Part shown: positions 48,985 through 58,366 of the stretch, piece by piece
How the letters are laid out: every line of letters begins with the position of its first letter
Position numbering within the stretch: position 1 is the stretch's first letter
Virus record (IMG/VR): IMGVR_UViG_3300046323_000673
Location: 19,861-83,860 of that record
Source of the DNA: a virus
DNA: 64,000 bases
Direction: 5' to 3' (one strand)
Translations under genes and position numbers: made by a program
Notes under the pieces: model-generated
Databases searched by the model: none
What the model was told of the DNA's origin: nothing
Seen by the model: only the letters and a program-made list of their open reading frames with translations

Positions 48985-49574
48985 GCACTTACGAGTCAGC
49001 ACCGGCGGTTCAGATGGTCGCGACGACGTGTTGCGTGTGCGGGCGGGCGTTGCTTGACGCTGTATCAGTAAAGAGCGGTATTGGTCCTATCTGCGCAGAT
49101 AAGACGGGTTATGGGCGTGAGAGCATGCCCGAAGCTGAACGTGCTGAGGTCAATCAATTGGTCTACGAGTTGGCTGCGTTGGGACGTGATGCGCGGGCGG
49201 TTGATCGATTGCCGCGACTTCGGGCGCTTGGCTTCCACGACCTCGTTCGGCGTGTCGAGGAACGCCTGCAATCGCTTGTCGAGATTCGCACGGGGCTTAC
49301 TGAACCTACGGAACAGGCTGGACCTGTGCGGGTATGGGTGGAGTTCCCAAAGCTAGAAACGCATGTATTCGACGCGGTGTTGCGGGATCTCAGGTGCGTG
49401 CCGGGTCGACAATGGGTGCGCGACGCATCGGGCAAAACGGGGCGCAATACATTTGATCGAACGCGCGAAGCTTCGAATGCATGGCGGGCATTGCTCGCGA
49501 AGCATTTCCCCGGTCGTGTTGTGTTGGGGCTGAAGGGTTTGTATGTGGTGTGGTCTGACGATGGTGAGCGTTAG
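48981..49574 (+). CDS. Zinc-binding protein with DUF6011-like N-terminus, 197 aa
   Basis: Overlaps the upstream stop (ATGA). Near the N-terminus the segment CCVCGRALLDAVSVKSGIGPICADK (residues 17-41) matches the small zinc-binding module named DUF6011 in phage and actinobacterial proteins. The rest is helical (residues 55-95) and then a beta-rich C-terminal domain. A role in nucleic-acid metabolism is likely but not shown. Confidence 0.6.
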   Translation: MSTYESAPAVQMVATTCCVCGRALLDAVSVKSGIGPICADKTGYGRESMPEAERAEVNQLVYELAALGRDARAVDRLPRLRALGFHDLVRRVEERLQSLVEIRTGLTEPTEQAGPVRVWVEFPKLETHVFDAVLRDLRCVPGRQWVRDASGKTGRNTFDRTREASNAWRALLAKHFPGRVVLGLKGLYVVWSDDGER

Positions 49575-49590
49575 GCTGCTTTCCAAATGC

Positions 49591-49620
49591 AAATCCAATT
49601 GGATCGATCCAATTGGATTT
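49591..49620. promoter_or_regulatory. 30-bp palindrome, copy P16 (exact)
   Basis: Exact copy. CATCGAG then TAACGA (49628-49633) and AAGGG follow on the right before ATG 49646, as at P2. The gene it controls encodes a sigma-factor-like protein. Confidence 0.88.
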
Positions 49621-49645
49621 CATCGAGTAACGAAGGGATCGTCTT

Positions 49646-50335
49646 ATGGCTAGAGCGGGTCGTCAGGGTTTGAACGATGCGTTGATGGACTTGCGTGAGG
49701 GAAGGATCAACCTTGCGCGATTCTTTCAGCTTGCGGAAAAGGACATTCAACGAATGGCGGATGCGCTGTATTCGCGGTGGGTGCTTCCGCCGGGCGTGTC
49801 GTCGGATGATCTTTGCCAAGAAATGCGCGTTGGGGTATTGATGCACCGGTGGGATCTCGGTTGGGTTCCTGGTACGCGCAATAAAAAAGGTGCATTGATA
49901 TCAATTAGCGTGCATTTCAATTGGCGAATGCACGTGCACGGCAAACGTTGGCTGCACGAACAACGGGGCGCGCATCGTCGCAGTGGGCATGCAATGTCGA
50001 GGTTCCCGATATGCATGGCATTCTTTCGTGATGATGATTACGAAGGTGACGAGTTTGACCGTTTTGGTCAAACCATTGATTCATCCGCGGCACAAGAGCA
50101 GGCCAATAAGGAAATCGTTTTGGCGGCGTATGACAAGCTGCCTTTTGAGAAGGCCACCGCGTGGGCTGTGTACGTCGCTGAAGGCGATGAAGAGCAGGCG
50201 GCAAAGCGTATCGACGCGTCGGCGGGACTTGGGAGTGCATGCCACGCTTCGACGATTGTCGAGGCTCGCAAGGTGGTAAAGCGGGCAGTGAAGGACGGCC
50301 GGGCGCTTGCTCGTGCCATGAATGCATCGGCGTAG
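49646..50335 (+). CDS. Sigma-70-like transcription factor (candidate)
   Basis: A 229-residue protein. Residues 30-100 fit sigma-70 region 2: helices with ADALYSRWVLPPGVSSDDLCQEMRVGVLMHRWDLGWVPGTRNKKGALISISVHFNWRMHVHGKRW, including the DDLxQEMRVGVLxAxxRWD-like core. A C-terminal part (LAAYDKLPFEKATAWAVYVAEGDEEQAAKRIDASAG...ARKVVKRAVKDG) resembles region 4 or a helical substitute. It could redirect RNA polymerase to phage promoters. Matching to sigma family is by pattern only; an alternative is an unrelated helical protein. Start ATG 49646, AAGGG upstream. Confidence 0.6.
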   Translation: MARAGRQGLNDALMDLREGRINLARFFQLAEKDIQRMADALYSRWVLPPGVSSDDLCQEMRVGVLMHRWDLGWVPGTRNKKGALISISVHFNWRMHVHGKRWLHEQRGAHRRSGHAMSRFPICMAFFRDDDYEGDEFDRFGQTIDSSAAQEQANKEIVLAAYDKLPFEKATAWAVYVAEGDEEQAAKRIDASAGLGSACHASTIVEARKVVKRAVKDGRALARAMNASA

Positions 50336-50355
50336 GGTTGGAGAGGGTCACGATC

Positions 50356-51768
50356 ATGAAGAAGAACGAAATCGATCCGAATACGAAAATCGACATTGCA
50401 GCAGTGAATGAAGAGGTACTCGATGGGTATCTCGTGAAGTTGGGATTGCCCACGAAAGGGATTGTGCCCTTGCGATTGCTTCGACTTCACGAGGCAATGC
50501 AGCTTTTCCCGGACAAATCCAAGTTGGCGAATTGTACGCCCTCAAAAGACAAACCGGGTTGTCGCGGATCGAGTCACGTTGATCTGAATTGTTGCCCGTT
50601 TTGCGGTGATGGCGATGCGGATCAAACGGTCGCATCGCAACGGTCGAATGCAGCCGATCCCGAACAACTCGTGATTGACGAGTTGAAACGTCTCATTGAA
50701 AAGAAACAAGCTGCTGACGAGAAACTTGCTGAGGAGAAACGTGCAGTTGATGAAAGATTTGCTGCTGAATTTGCAGCAAAGGAAAAGGAAAAAAACAAGC
50801 ACGTAACAGTGCCGTCCCCCGTCGCAGGTCAAGCATTGGTTCCCGTGGGGAAAAGCAAACGAGCGGCGAAGAAAACTGCGCAATCAGCTCTCGCGCTTGA
50901 TACGGCGAACACAGCGGTTGTGGATGCACCAAATGCACCATTAACAGCCGAGGATCTTGATATCTCGAACGAGATTATTCGGGATGGTTTCAAGCGTGCC
51001 AAGCTTGGTGTTTACGACGCGGCTGCTGAAATGTTTCGTGTGTTCAGCAATAAGGCGTGGATGCAACGCCGAAACCCGGATGGGACATCGAAGTATAGTT
51101 CGTGGGCGCAATGGGTCAACGCGGAACATGGTTACAGTGAAGACTACGCTTATCAGTTGATTGACCTGCCAAAATTCTTCACTCGTGAGCAGGCAGCGAC
51201 GATTGATCCGACCAAACTGATTCTTTCATTGCGCATCGAAGATTCAGAACGGCGCAAGATGCTTGAGTCTGGTGAACTTGAAAAACTTACGGTTCGTCAG
51301 GTGAAGTCGCGCATTACACAAAATCCTTTAACCGAAGCGCGCAACCCCGAACGAGGCGACAAGGGCTCCAAGGCTTCACACACGCGTCTTCCCGGCGGAA
51401 CCAAGTCGACGTCCAAGGGGACGAACAAACTCGGTTCTGTAGGCACTTCCGCCCCGGCAAACGATACGCCTGCGCCTCCCCCGCCCCGTACACCGGAACG
51501 CATAACGATCCACACGTGCATGCTTCCGACTGCGATCGATTTCAAGATGTTGGCGCGTAATCATTCTGAAGGAAAACCGGATGTTCCCGCGACGGATCTT
51601 AAAGACGACCCGTATGCGTACATTACGTGCGCAAATGGCGTCGAACTTCGACTCCTTGTTTTCAAGGGGCAAGACGGGACGCTGAAGGGGTCACTCACCG
51701 TTGTATCCAATTCGGATCTCGTGTCGCATGAACACGACGAACCGGACCCTGATAACGAAGAGGAATGA
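50356..51768 (+). CDS. Coiled-coil protein with zinc and DNA-binding-like region, 470 aa
   Basis: Start ATG 50356 with GGAGAGGG upstream. After a helical N-terminus there is a Cys cluster (NCTPSKDKPGC...NCCPFCGDGD, about residues 58-85), then a charged coiled coil (residues 95-150, EKKQAADEKLAEEKRAVDERF), a mixed domain (SSWAQWVNAEHGYSEDYAYQLIDLPKFF, residues 255-285) resembling ParB/helix-turn-helix regions, and a disordered Pro/Ser/Thr stretch. The role is unknown; a nucleoid-type or replication accessory protein is possible, as the DNA polymerase follows directly. Confidence 0.5.
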   Translation: MKKNEIDPNTKIDIAAVNEEVLDGYLVKLGLPTKGIVPLRLLRLHEAMQLFPDKSKLANCTPSKDKPGCRGSSHVDLNCCPFCGDGDADQTVASQRSNAADPEQLVIDELKRLIEKKQAADEKLAEEKRAVDERFAAEFAAKEKEKNKHVTVPSPVAGQALVPVGKSKRAAKKTAQSALALDTANTAVVDAPNAPLTAEDLDISNEIIRDGFKRAKLGVYDAAAEMFRVFSNKAWMQRRNPDGTSKYSSWAQWVNAEHGYSEDYAYQLIDLPKFFTREQAATIDPTKLILSLRIEDSERRKMLESGELEKLTVRQVKSRITQNPLTEARNPERGDKGSKASHTRLPGGTKSTSKGTNKLGSVGTSAPANDTPAPPPPRTPERITIHTCMLPTAIDFKMLARNHSEGKPDVPATDLKDDPYAYITCANGVELRLLVFKGQDGTLKGSLTVVSNSDLVSHEHDEPDPDNEEE

Positions 51769-51771
51769 GTC

Positions 51772-54315
51772 ATGCAAACACGCTCGTCACGGCGCGCTAA
51801 TGAACGGCGCGCGTACACCAATGCATTTTGGGCAGGGCAACACATTGTGCTTCTGTCCCGTGACGAGCGCGGCGAATTGGTTCGTGAGTTAGTCCCCGCC
51901 GAACACACGTCCTTTATTCGCAAAACAGAATTTGACAAGCATCCGACTTTGCGTGCGGTAATTGAGCAAAGTCGGTTCGTGCTTGGTTGGCGTCCTGAAG
52001 GCGAGTTCATCCGCATATCGTGGACAACCCGCGACAAATCAATTCAAGCAGCCGAGAAGGGCGGGTTTTTCGCAAGTCACGGCATTGACGTGTTTGAAGC
52101 TGACGTTGATCCCGTGCGCCGGTTTGTCACGGATAACCCGATCGATATTCAAAAGCCGAAACGTGCGTATCTTGATTTGGAGACGGACGATCGGGTGAGT
52201 TTTTCCGAGTTGCACAAGATGCGGATCTTGTGTTGGTCGGTCATTTCGCACGATGTTGACCCCGTAACAGGCAAGCAGGTGATGCAAACGGGCGTGCTCG
52301 CGGCTGAAACGATTGAAGCTGAACGCGAGCTATTGAAGTCGCTCTTTGCTGCGCTTGCCGATTACGATCAAGTTGTTGCGTGGAACGGCGATCGTTTTGA
52401 TTTTAAAGTCATTGGACATCGATTGCAAGCGGCGGGACTTGCGGTTGAACTTCGCCGATGGCTTTGGACCGATCAAATGCTTGTGTTTGAACGGTTCGAC
52501 AAGGCGAGTGCAGAGAGCGGCGAAGAAAAGCAGAGTATGTCGCTTGCCGCGGTAGCTGCATCGAAACTAGGCGTGGACGAAAAGAAGCTTGTCGAGCTTG
52601 GTAAAGTGGGCGGGGAACGCACCTATGCAATGTGGGCAGTGGGCGGCGAAAAGCGTAAATGCCTTATCGAGTATTGTGTCGATGACACGTTGAAACAATA
52701 CAAGATTGAATGCAAAACTGGATACCTCGACCTGCTTTATGCAGTCGCGGAAGTAACGCACACGTTTCCCGATACACGCGGTGCGGACCCCATTCAATTC
52801 GTCGAGGGGTTTTTGCTGCGTACAGGCGTCGAACGGGATTATCGATTCCCCACGTGGTACCCGCCCGAAGTAAACGAGAAGGGCGAGCGCGAGAAGTTCC
52901 GCGGCGCGTGGGTACAAGAGCCAACGAAGACGGGGATCTTGCATGACGTGCACGTTGCCGACTTCGCGGGGATGTATCCCACGATCATTATCACGTGGAA
53001 TATGTCGCTCGACACGATGCGCCCAGAAATTCAATTGTCGGAAACATGGCTTACGCGCCCGACATATCGAATGCATTTACCATTGGAACGTTATCCAATC
53101 CCCGAAGGGCATTGCGCAGCGCCGGGCACCGACATTGCATTCGTGAATGAGCCGCAAGGGATTCTTCCCGCGGCGGTGAGTGAAATCATTCGGTTGCGTG
53201 CGCATTGGAACGACGAAAAGAAGAAGCATCCACCAGGCTCGCCTGCATGGCACGACGCGAATCGTCGGAGTGCCGCGTTCAAGATTGTCGCGAATAGCTT
53301 CTACGGTGTGATGGGTTCGGTATGGTCGCGCTTCTTTGATAAGCGACTTGCCGAAAGCGTGACGCAAGCAGGTGTTTGGCTCATTCAGGAGACAAGCAAA
53401 GCAGGTGAAGCGCGGGGCATCAAAACGGTTTACGGCGACACTGATAGCATCTTTTCAATGGGCGTGACAGAAGCAGAGTTTCGATTGTTTGTCGAGTATG
53501 CGAACAATGAGCTGTATCCACGTTTGTTGAAAGGGCAGGGTTGCTCGCGTAACCGAATCAAGCTGGAGTTTGAAAAATCGTTTCGTCTGCTCTTGTTAAT
53601 GGGTAAAAAGCGGTACGCGGGCGCTTATTCGCAATACAAGGGCAAGCGCGCGGATGCGACAAGCAAGCCCGAAATCAAGGGGCTGGAGTTTAAGCGGGGC
53701 GACGTTACGCGGCTTGCTCGCCATTTGCAAAGTGACGTGATTGATTCGATCATGGCGGGTGAGTTGACCCCTGCGAAGTACGAAGAAATCGTGATGCGTT
53801 ACCGGATGCTCTTGCTTGAAGGGCAGGTTGAGCTTGCCGATATTGTGCAATCGAAGGGCTTGTCGAAGTCTTTGCGCGAGTATCAAGCGAAGTCGAAGAA
53901 AGACGGGACGGATAGCGCCCTGCCTGCACACGTGGTTGTCGCGAAAGAACTGAAGAAGCGAGGGCAAGACGTTGGGCAGGGGATTCGCGTCGAGTATTTC
54001 GTGAAGGATTCCAAGACGGACCCTGTTTCGTATGCGCCGGCGGAAGACTGGACAGGCGAGTTCGATCGGTATCACGCGTGGGAGAAGCTTGTTTATCCCG
54101 CGACAGAACGAGTGCTCGCGTGCGCATTCAAGTCGCAAGATTGGACTCGTTTTGCACGGGTTCGGCCGGCGAAGGAAGTCGCGGGGGGCGTGAACCTGTT
54201 CGGCGCGGGAACGCTTGCGGTACCCGTGGGAGGCGTGGCAAAGCGGGTCGTGCGCAAACCATCGTCGAAAGCGAGCACGGGTTCGAATAGGTCGGGGCAA
54301 GGTGACTTGTTCTGA
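51772..54315 (+). CDS. Family B DNA polymerase
   Basis: An 847-residue enzyme with both active sites. 3'-5' exonuclease: YLDLETDD (Exo I, D135/E137), AWNGDRFDFK (Exo II, D210) and YCVDDT (Exo III, Y301/D305). Polymerase: ADFAGMYPTII (motif A, D397), FKIVANSFYGVMG (motif B, K504 and Y511), YGDTDSIF (motif C, D556/D558), and KKRYAG. The last residues are SGQGDLF, matching the QxDLF type of clamp-binding motif. The gene is unsplit and full length, so it is the replicative polymerase of this phage. Confidence 0.97.
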   Translation: MQTRSSRRANERRAYTNAFWAGQHIVLLSRDERGELVRELVPAEHTSFIRKTEFDKHPTLRAVIEQSRFVLGWRPEGEFIRISWTTRDKSIQAAEKGGFFASHGIDVFEADVDPVRRFVTDNPIDIQKPKRAYLDLETDDRVSFSELHKMRILCWSVISHDVDPVTGKQVMQTGVLAAETIEAERELLKSLFAALADYDQVVAWNGDRFDFKVIGHRLQAAGLAVELRRWLWTDQMLVFERFDKASAESGEEKQSMSLAAVAASKLGVDEKKLVELGKVGGERTYAMWAVGGEKRKCLIEYCVDDTLKQYKIECKTGYLDLLYAVAEVTHTFPDTRGADPIQFVEGFLLRTGVERDYRFPTWYPPEVNEKGEREKFRGAWVQEPTKTGILHDVHVADFAGMYPTIIITWNMSLDTMRPEIQLSETWLTRPTYRMHLPLERYPIPEGHCAAPGTDIAFVNEPQGILPAAVSEIIRLRAHWNDEKKKHPPGSPAWHDANRRSAAFKIVANSFYGVMGSVWSRFFDKRLAESVTQAGVWLIQETSKAGEARGIKTVYGDTDSIFSMGVTEAEFRLFVEYANNELYPRLLKGQGCSRNRIKLEFEKSFRLLLLMGKKRYAGAYSQYKGKRADATSKPEIKGLEFKRGDVTRLARHLQSDVIDSIMAGELTPAKYEEIVMRYRMLLLEGQVELADIVQSKGLSKSLREYQAKSKKDGTDSALPAHVVVAKELKKRGQDVGQGIRVEYFVKDSKTDPVSYAPAEDWTGEFDRYHAWEKLVYPATERVLACAFKSQDWTRFARVRPAKEVAGGVNLFGAGTLAVPVGGVAKRVVRKPSSKASTGSNRSGQGDLF

Positions 54316-54332
54316 CGGGTAATGTCCTAGCC

Positions 54333-54362
54333 AAATCCAATTGGATCGATCCAATTGGATTT
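54333..54362. promoter_or_regulatory. 30-bp palindrome, copy P17 (exact)
   Basis: Exact copy between the polymerase and the next gene. On the right CGTGATG then CATGAT (54370-54375) stands upstream of AGGAGGT and ATG 54397. Confidence 0.85.
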
Positions 54363-54365
54363 CGT

Positions 54366-54396
54366 GATGCATGATCCACCTAGGAGGTCCTGCATC
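54366..54396 (+). promoter_or_regulatory. Hairpin enclosing the ribosome site
   Basis: GATGCA (54366-54371) pairs with TGCATC (54391-54396), and inner ACCT pairs with AGGT (54378-54381, 54385-54388). The Shine-Dalgarno AGGAGGT of the gene at 54397 lies in the inner stem, so folding could limit translation. The hairpin also overlaps the CATGAT box beside P17. Confidence 0.5.
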
Positions 54397-55386
54397 ATGG
54401 CGGACGATGGGTTTCCGGTTGCGAGTAGTGCGAGGTCGAGACGGCGGGGTGCGGCGGGGGTAGCACGCACGCCCCAAGCGTCAATTGATGATTTCCTTGG
54501 CGGGGGATCTTTATCGCGTTCAGCAGCCCCTACGACGTCGGCATTGCCCGATCCGGGTGGATGGGTGAGCGACAAGAGCGGGGTTGAGGTTTATCAAATC
54601 AAGGGACAGTTCGTTCCCCAGTCGCACAATACGATGACGGAACGCGAGATTGCACGGCCAGGTGAATCGGTCGTTGATACGGCTGAATCGAAGTATCCCA
54701 AGGTCGATGCAGTCGCGAGTGGTAAAAGTACCGAAACGTTGGTGGGTGACGATGCGCGTGAGATGGGACGTCGCATTGCCGCGGAAGTTGCGAAAGTGGA
54801 TGCGCCGACGATTATCATGCCCAAAGCAGCATCAGCGCCCGCGATGAACCCGAGCGGGCTTGACGATGCACTTTCCGCGCCTCGCAAGCACAATTCGCCC
54901 GAGCTGTATCCCGCGTATGCGCGCATTATCAAAACCACGTTCAATTTCGATCCTGAGAAGGTTTACGACGAATTGAACGAGAAGCTTCGTTTCAATAAGC
55001 CAATTCGGGATATGGGTTATCTTGAATTGAGCGAAGCACTCGACGAGGCGGCAAGACTGCACCGGGACGCGTCTCGCCTGCACGCGCATGCAAAAGTGAC
55101 GCTCGCGGTGTTCGAGGCTGATTGCGATGCAATGAGCGGCGATATGCGCACACAAGCTTCGAACCAATTGAAGGCTGAAAAGGAAAAGAACGGCGGTAAG
55201 CAGATCACGGACGGGGATGTCACGGCGCGGATGGCATCGCTGTTCCCCGATGAGTACCGGCGTCAAACGCGAATGAAAGCGGAAGCTAAGGCGAGCGCTG
55301 GTGATCTTGAGAATCTTGTCGAGATTTGGAAGATGCGCCGTCGCGAAATCGACACGATGCTTCGCGAGTGCCGTAGCGGCGCGTGA
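54397..55386 (+). CDS. Hypothetical replication-region protein, 329 aa
   Basis: Start ATG 54397, AGGAGGT upstream. The N-terminal 70 residues are disordered and Arg/Ser-rich; the centre carries a helical domain (ELYPAYARIIKTTFNFDPEKVYDELNEKLRFNKPIRDMGYLELSEALDEAARLHRDASRLHAHAKVTL), and a charged helix follows. Placed between DNA polymerase and the putative ssDNA-binding protein, it may be a recombination mediator or annealing factor. No known family is recognised. Confidence 0.5.
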   Translation: MADDGFPVASSARSRRRGAAGVARTPQASIDDFLGGGSLSRSAAPTTSALPDPGGWVSDKSGVEVYQIKGQFVPQSHNTMTEREIARPGESVVDTAESKYPKVDAVASGKSTETLVGDDAREMGRRIAAEVAKVDAPTIIMPKAASAPAMNPSGLDDALSAPRKHNSPELYPAYARIIKTTFNFDPEKVYDELNEKLRFNKPIRDMGYLELSEALDEAARLHRDASRLHAHAKVTLAVFEADCDAMSGDMRTQASNQLKAEKEKNGGKQITDGDVTARMASLFPDEYRRQTRMKAEAKASAGDLENLVEIWKMRRREIDTMLRECRSGA

Positions 55387-55438
55387 TGATTACGGTGGGG
55401 GATTGGCAAGTAACGTAAGAACGCAAGGTGTGAAGGTA

Positions 55439-57058
55439 ATGGGACACGATAAAGGGTTGGATGGTTTCTTGGGTGCATCGAGTAAGTCGCCGAAATTGGG
55501 CGGTGTATTCCTTGGCAGTTGGAAAAAGAACATCGACGAACAGCACGGCAAACTCACAATTTGGTTGCCGACTGAGTGCATGCCTTTTTCATTTTGGGCG
55601 CATCCGATGCAGGCGGTGATTGAGTCTCAGGGCAAGCTGAAGGTCGTTCCGCGCATGTTTGGTTGTCACGAGGCGACGATCATGAAGCAGATCAAAAAGG
55701 ATCAAGTCGTCAGTGCTGCGTTGCAACGTTGGCGGCACGATAATGGGGAAGCCGAGCACAAGCCCGAATTGTGCCCGCAATGCATCTTGACTGATGTTGT
55801 TGCGCGAATGGTCGACAAGGGAGAGCTTGGATTCACCGAGATCGTTTTCGAGTGGGTCGGAACTGATAGCACTGTCGAGATCATGGCGGGTGGTATCGCA
55901 GGCACGTTTCGTAAGAAGTTTGCGAATTTGACACGTGATCAACAAGTCGCAATGCGCAAGGCGGGCGTTCGTGAGAAGGACGCGTATAAGCACGATATGA
56001 GGACGAACATGAAGTTTTTCTTCGTTATTGCTGACGACGGGAATCCGGACAAGGGTTTACTGACAACATCGGAAAGCGAAGGATTTGGTGATAAGGTCAA
56101 GGCCGCGATCCTTGCTGAGAAGCTAAAGGTTGCCGAGCAAAACAAGTTCACGGATGCGAATGACCCGCGATTGAATGCATCGCCGTTGCGTGAGAAATGG
56201 GACCCGTCTTTAAATCCGTATCCATTCGTTTGGCTATACGACGACACACAAGATGTTCCCGCTAATAAAGCAAAGGTTGTCGCAATGAATGGGACAGAGA
56301 TTCCCGCGGCAATTCGTGAACTCATATTCGATACGGAGTTGCCCGATCTGCTTGCGATTGAACCGGCGATTGAACCGGGTAATTGCTACGAATTGCGCGC
56401 TGAATGGGAAGCGCATTGCAAGGTGCAGCTCCCGTGGGATGAAATCTTTGGACCGGCGGAAGCGGCGGGGCTCATGCATCCACCGGGCGAGAGCAAGGAA
56501 GAGCGCACACCCGAAGTCACGACGAAAGCAGCGGCAACGGGACAGCAAGTCAAGCTTCCTGCATCGGGTGCGATCTGTATTGGCGACGATCATATCGTTT
56601 GGAAAAACAAGGCATTCAAGCCCGGTCCCGAGTTTAAGGGGCGTGAGGTGCACTTGTTGGCCCCTGAAGGTGCAACTGATGCCGACGTTTCGCGTGCGAT
56701 TGCTGCATTCAAAACGGTCGCGAAGGAAGTAGCTGAGATCGTTTCGTGTGAGCATTGCGGTGCGCAAATGACGACGTTCGATCCGTCGTGCCCGAAGTGC
56801 GGCGCCGAGTACAGCGACGAAGGTGTGTTGATGTCGCGACCATGCGTGAAGGAAGGGTGCGGGGCGCAAGTACCGCTCGTGAAGCCGGGCGGGTGGCAAG
56901 AGGGCGATCCCCTTGCCTATATCTGCGCAAAGTGCGCGACGGTGCATGTTCTTGAAGAGAACGATCAAAGCGTCGAATGGAAAGCGCAACCCGCACCCGC
57001 GCCAGTTGCAGGGGCTTCCCGTCGTCGTCGTGGCGGTTCGGGCACCACGTTTCCTTGA
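55439..57058 (+). CDS. Putative ssDNA-binding-like protein with zinc ribbon, 539 aa
   Basis: Start ATG 55439 (GTG 55430 possible). The central part has beta-strand segments (MKFFFVIADDGNPDKGLLTTS, NPYPFVWLYDDTQDVPANKAKVVAMNG), as in an OB-type ssDNA-binding protein of the gp32 kind, and the C-terminus has two Cys pairs (CEHCGAQM, CPKCGAEYS) plus a further CVKEGCG...ICAKC, so up to two zinc ribbons. It stands just before RecA, where an SSB would act. The identification is inference; no diagnostic motif exists. Confidence 0.45.
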   Translation: MGHDKGLDGFLGASSKSPKLGGVFLGSWKKNIDEQHGKLTIWLPTECMPFSFWAHPMQAVIESQGKLKVVPRMFGCHEATIMKQIKKDQVVSAALQRWRHDNGEAEHKPELCPQCILTDVVARMVDKGELGFTEIVFEWVGTDSTVEIMAGGIAGTFRKKFANLTRDQQVAMRKAGVREKDAYKHDMRTNMKFFFVIADDGNPDKGLLTTSESEGFGDKVKAAILAEKLKVAEQNKFTDANDPRLNASPLREKWDPSLNPYPFVWLYDDTQDVPANKAKVVAMNGTEIPAAIRELIFDTELPDLLAIEPAIEPGNCYELRAEWEAHCKVQLPWDEIFGPAEAAGLMHPPGESKEERTPEVTTKAAATGQQVKLPASGAICIGDDHIVWKNKAFKPGPEFKGREVHLLAPEGATDADVSRAIAAFKTVAKEVAEIVSCEHCGAQMTTFDPSCPKCGAEYSDEGVLMSRPCVKEGCGAQVPLVKPGGWQEGDPLAYICAKCATVHVLEENDQSVEWKAQPAPAPVAGASRRRRGGSGTTFP

Positions 57059-57073
57059 TTGAGGTAACCAATC

Positions 57074-58366
57074 GTGAGAACTGTCAACAATGGCGCGGAT
57101 CTAGTCGCGTCGATGGTAAACAACGCAAGCGCTGCGCGTAAAACCGCGGCGCTTGGCGCCTGTCTTGACGAAATTGGACTTTCGCAAGCGGCTGATGTGC
57201 TCCGTTCGGTTCGGGCAGTACCGACGATCTTTCCGTGGGTAGACACGACAATCGGTGTTGGCGGTTGGCCTACAGATCGATTTTCAATTGTGCACGGCCC
57301 AAGCAATATGGGCAAAACCGCGTTTGTAATCGGACAATGCTTGTCGTTCGTGCAGGTTGGTCATCCCGCATTGTTTCTCGATGCTGAAACGACGACGGCG
57401 AACAGTGGCGATTGGGTGCATTCTCTTATGGGCGAATGTACGAAGTCACCATTGTTTCGATTGGAAAAACCAAAAAGCTACGAGAAGATTGTCGAACTTA
57501 CGCGTAAGTTCTGCAATGCAATCGGCGACTTGAAAGCGAAAGGGAAAGTCGATCAAGACACGACGGGGATCGTCGTGCTCGATTCGATTCGCAAAGCGAT
57601 ACCGACGAAGCTTCTTGATCAATTGATTCGCGAGTTCTCGGATGGTGCCAAGCCGGGCAAGAACGACCGCAACGGTATTGACGGTGCGGGCGGTAGGGCG
57701 AATCAGATCAAGGCGGCATTGAATGCGCAATGGGCTGACGAACTGACAGCGTTGCTTGACCAGACAGGCACATGCTTGATCGCCATTGCACGCGAATATC
57801 AAAACACCGACCAGTCGCAATACGCGCAAGCGTATAAATTGGGCGGCGGTGATGGGATCATATTCGAGGCAAGCGTTCGGGCGCGCATTACGGAAAGCAA
57901 GCGATACGCTGACGACGAACACCGACTATTTGCAACTGAGCATTCCGTCGAGATCTTGAAAACGAAGGTTGCGGGCAAGGAAGAAAGGTTTCCGCGGGCG
58001 TTTTTCCACCTCGCATCGGGCAACGAAGAAGGCGTGCAGTATGGGTTTGACCGGGCAAGGGACGTGCTTTACCTTGCGAGGCACTTGGGGATCATCGGCA
58101 GTGGCGCGTGGTATCCGTTTGAGGGTGAGAACCTTGGACAGGGCGAAACAAACGCGTTGAAAACATTGCGGGCGAATCCTACATTGATGCAGAAGATCGA
58201 AACGAAATGCCGATTCGCGAAGATGCCTCAAGACGCACAGGTCGAAGCGGTTGGGCAGAACGGGGCAGTGGTTGTGCAGGAAGGGCCCAAGACGGAACCT
58301 TCCCCGTCGAAGGTAGCAGCGGCGCCCCGTAAGCGTGCAGCAGCCGGGAAGGCGGCGAAGAAGTGA
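57074..58366 (+). CDS. RecA/UvsX-type recombinase
   Basis: A 430-residue ATPase: Walker A GPSNMGKT (residues 75-82), FLDAETT (catalytic Glu about 105) and Walker B GIVVLDS (D170), followed by LAIAREYQ and a helical C-terminal domain. The tail (from about 395) is basic and Pro/Lys-rich. Such proteins form filaments on ssDNA and exchange strands during phage recombination-dependent replication. It lies next to the putative SSB and SbcCD genes. Confidence 0.88.
   Translation: MRTVNNGADLVASMVNNASAARKTAALGACLDEIGLSQAADVLRSVRAVPTIFPWVDTTIGVGGWPTDRFSIVHGPSNMGKTAFVIGQCLSFVQVGHPALFLDAETTTANSGDWVHSLMGECTKSPLFRLEKPKSYEKIVELTRKFCNAIGDLKAKGKVDQDTTGIVVLDSIRKAIPTKLLDQLIREFSDGAKPGKNDRNGIDGAGGRANQIKAALNAQWADELTALLDQTGTCLIAIAREYQNTDQSQYAQAYKLGGGDGIIFEASVRARITESKRYADDEHRLFATEHSVEILKTKVAGKEERFPRAFFHLASGNEEGVQYGFDRARDVLYLARHLGIIGSGAWYPFEGENLGQGETNALKTLRANPTLMQKIETKCRFAKMPQDAQVEAVGQNGAVVVQEGPKTEPSPSKVAAAPRKRAAAGKAAKK

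Noticed and set aside
54127-54477. Minus-strand frames containing the IQLDRSNWI segment (several places)
   Set aside because: All arise from reading the stop-free palindrome in antisense together with GC-rich shadow frames.
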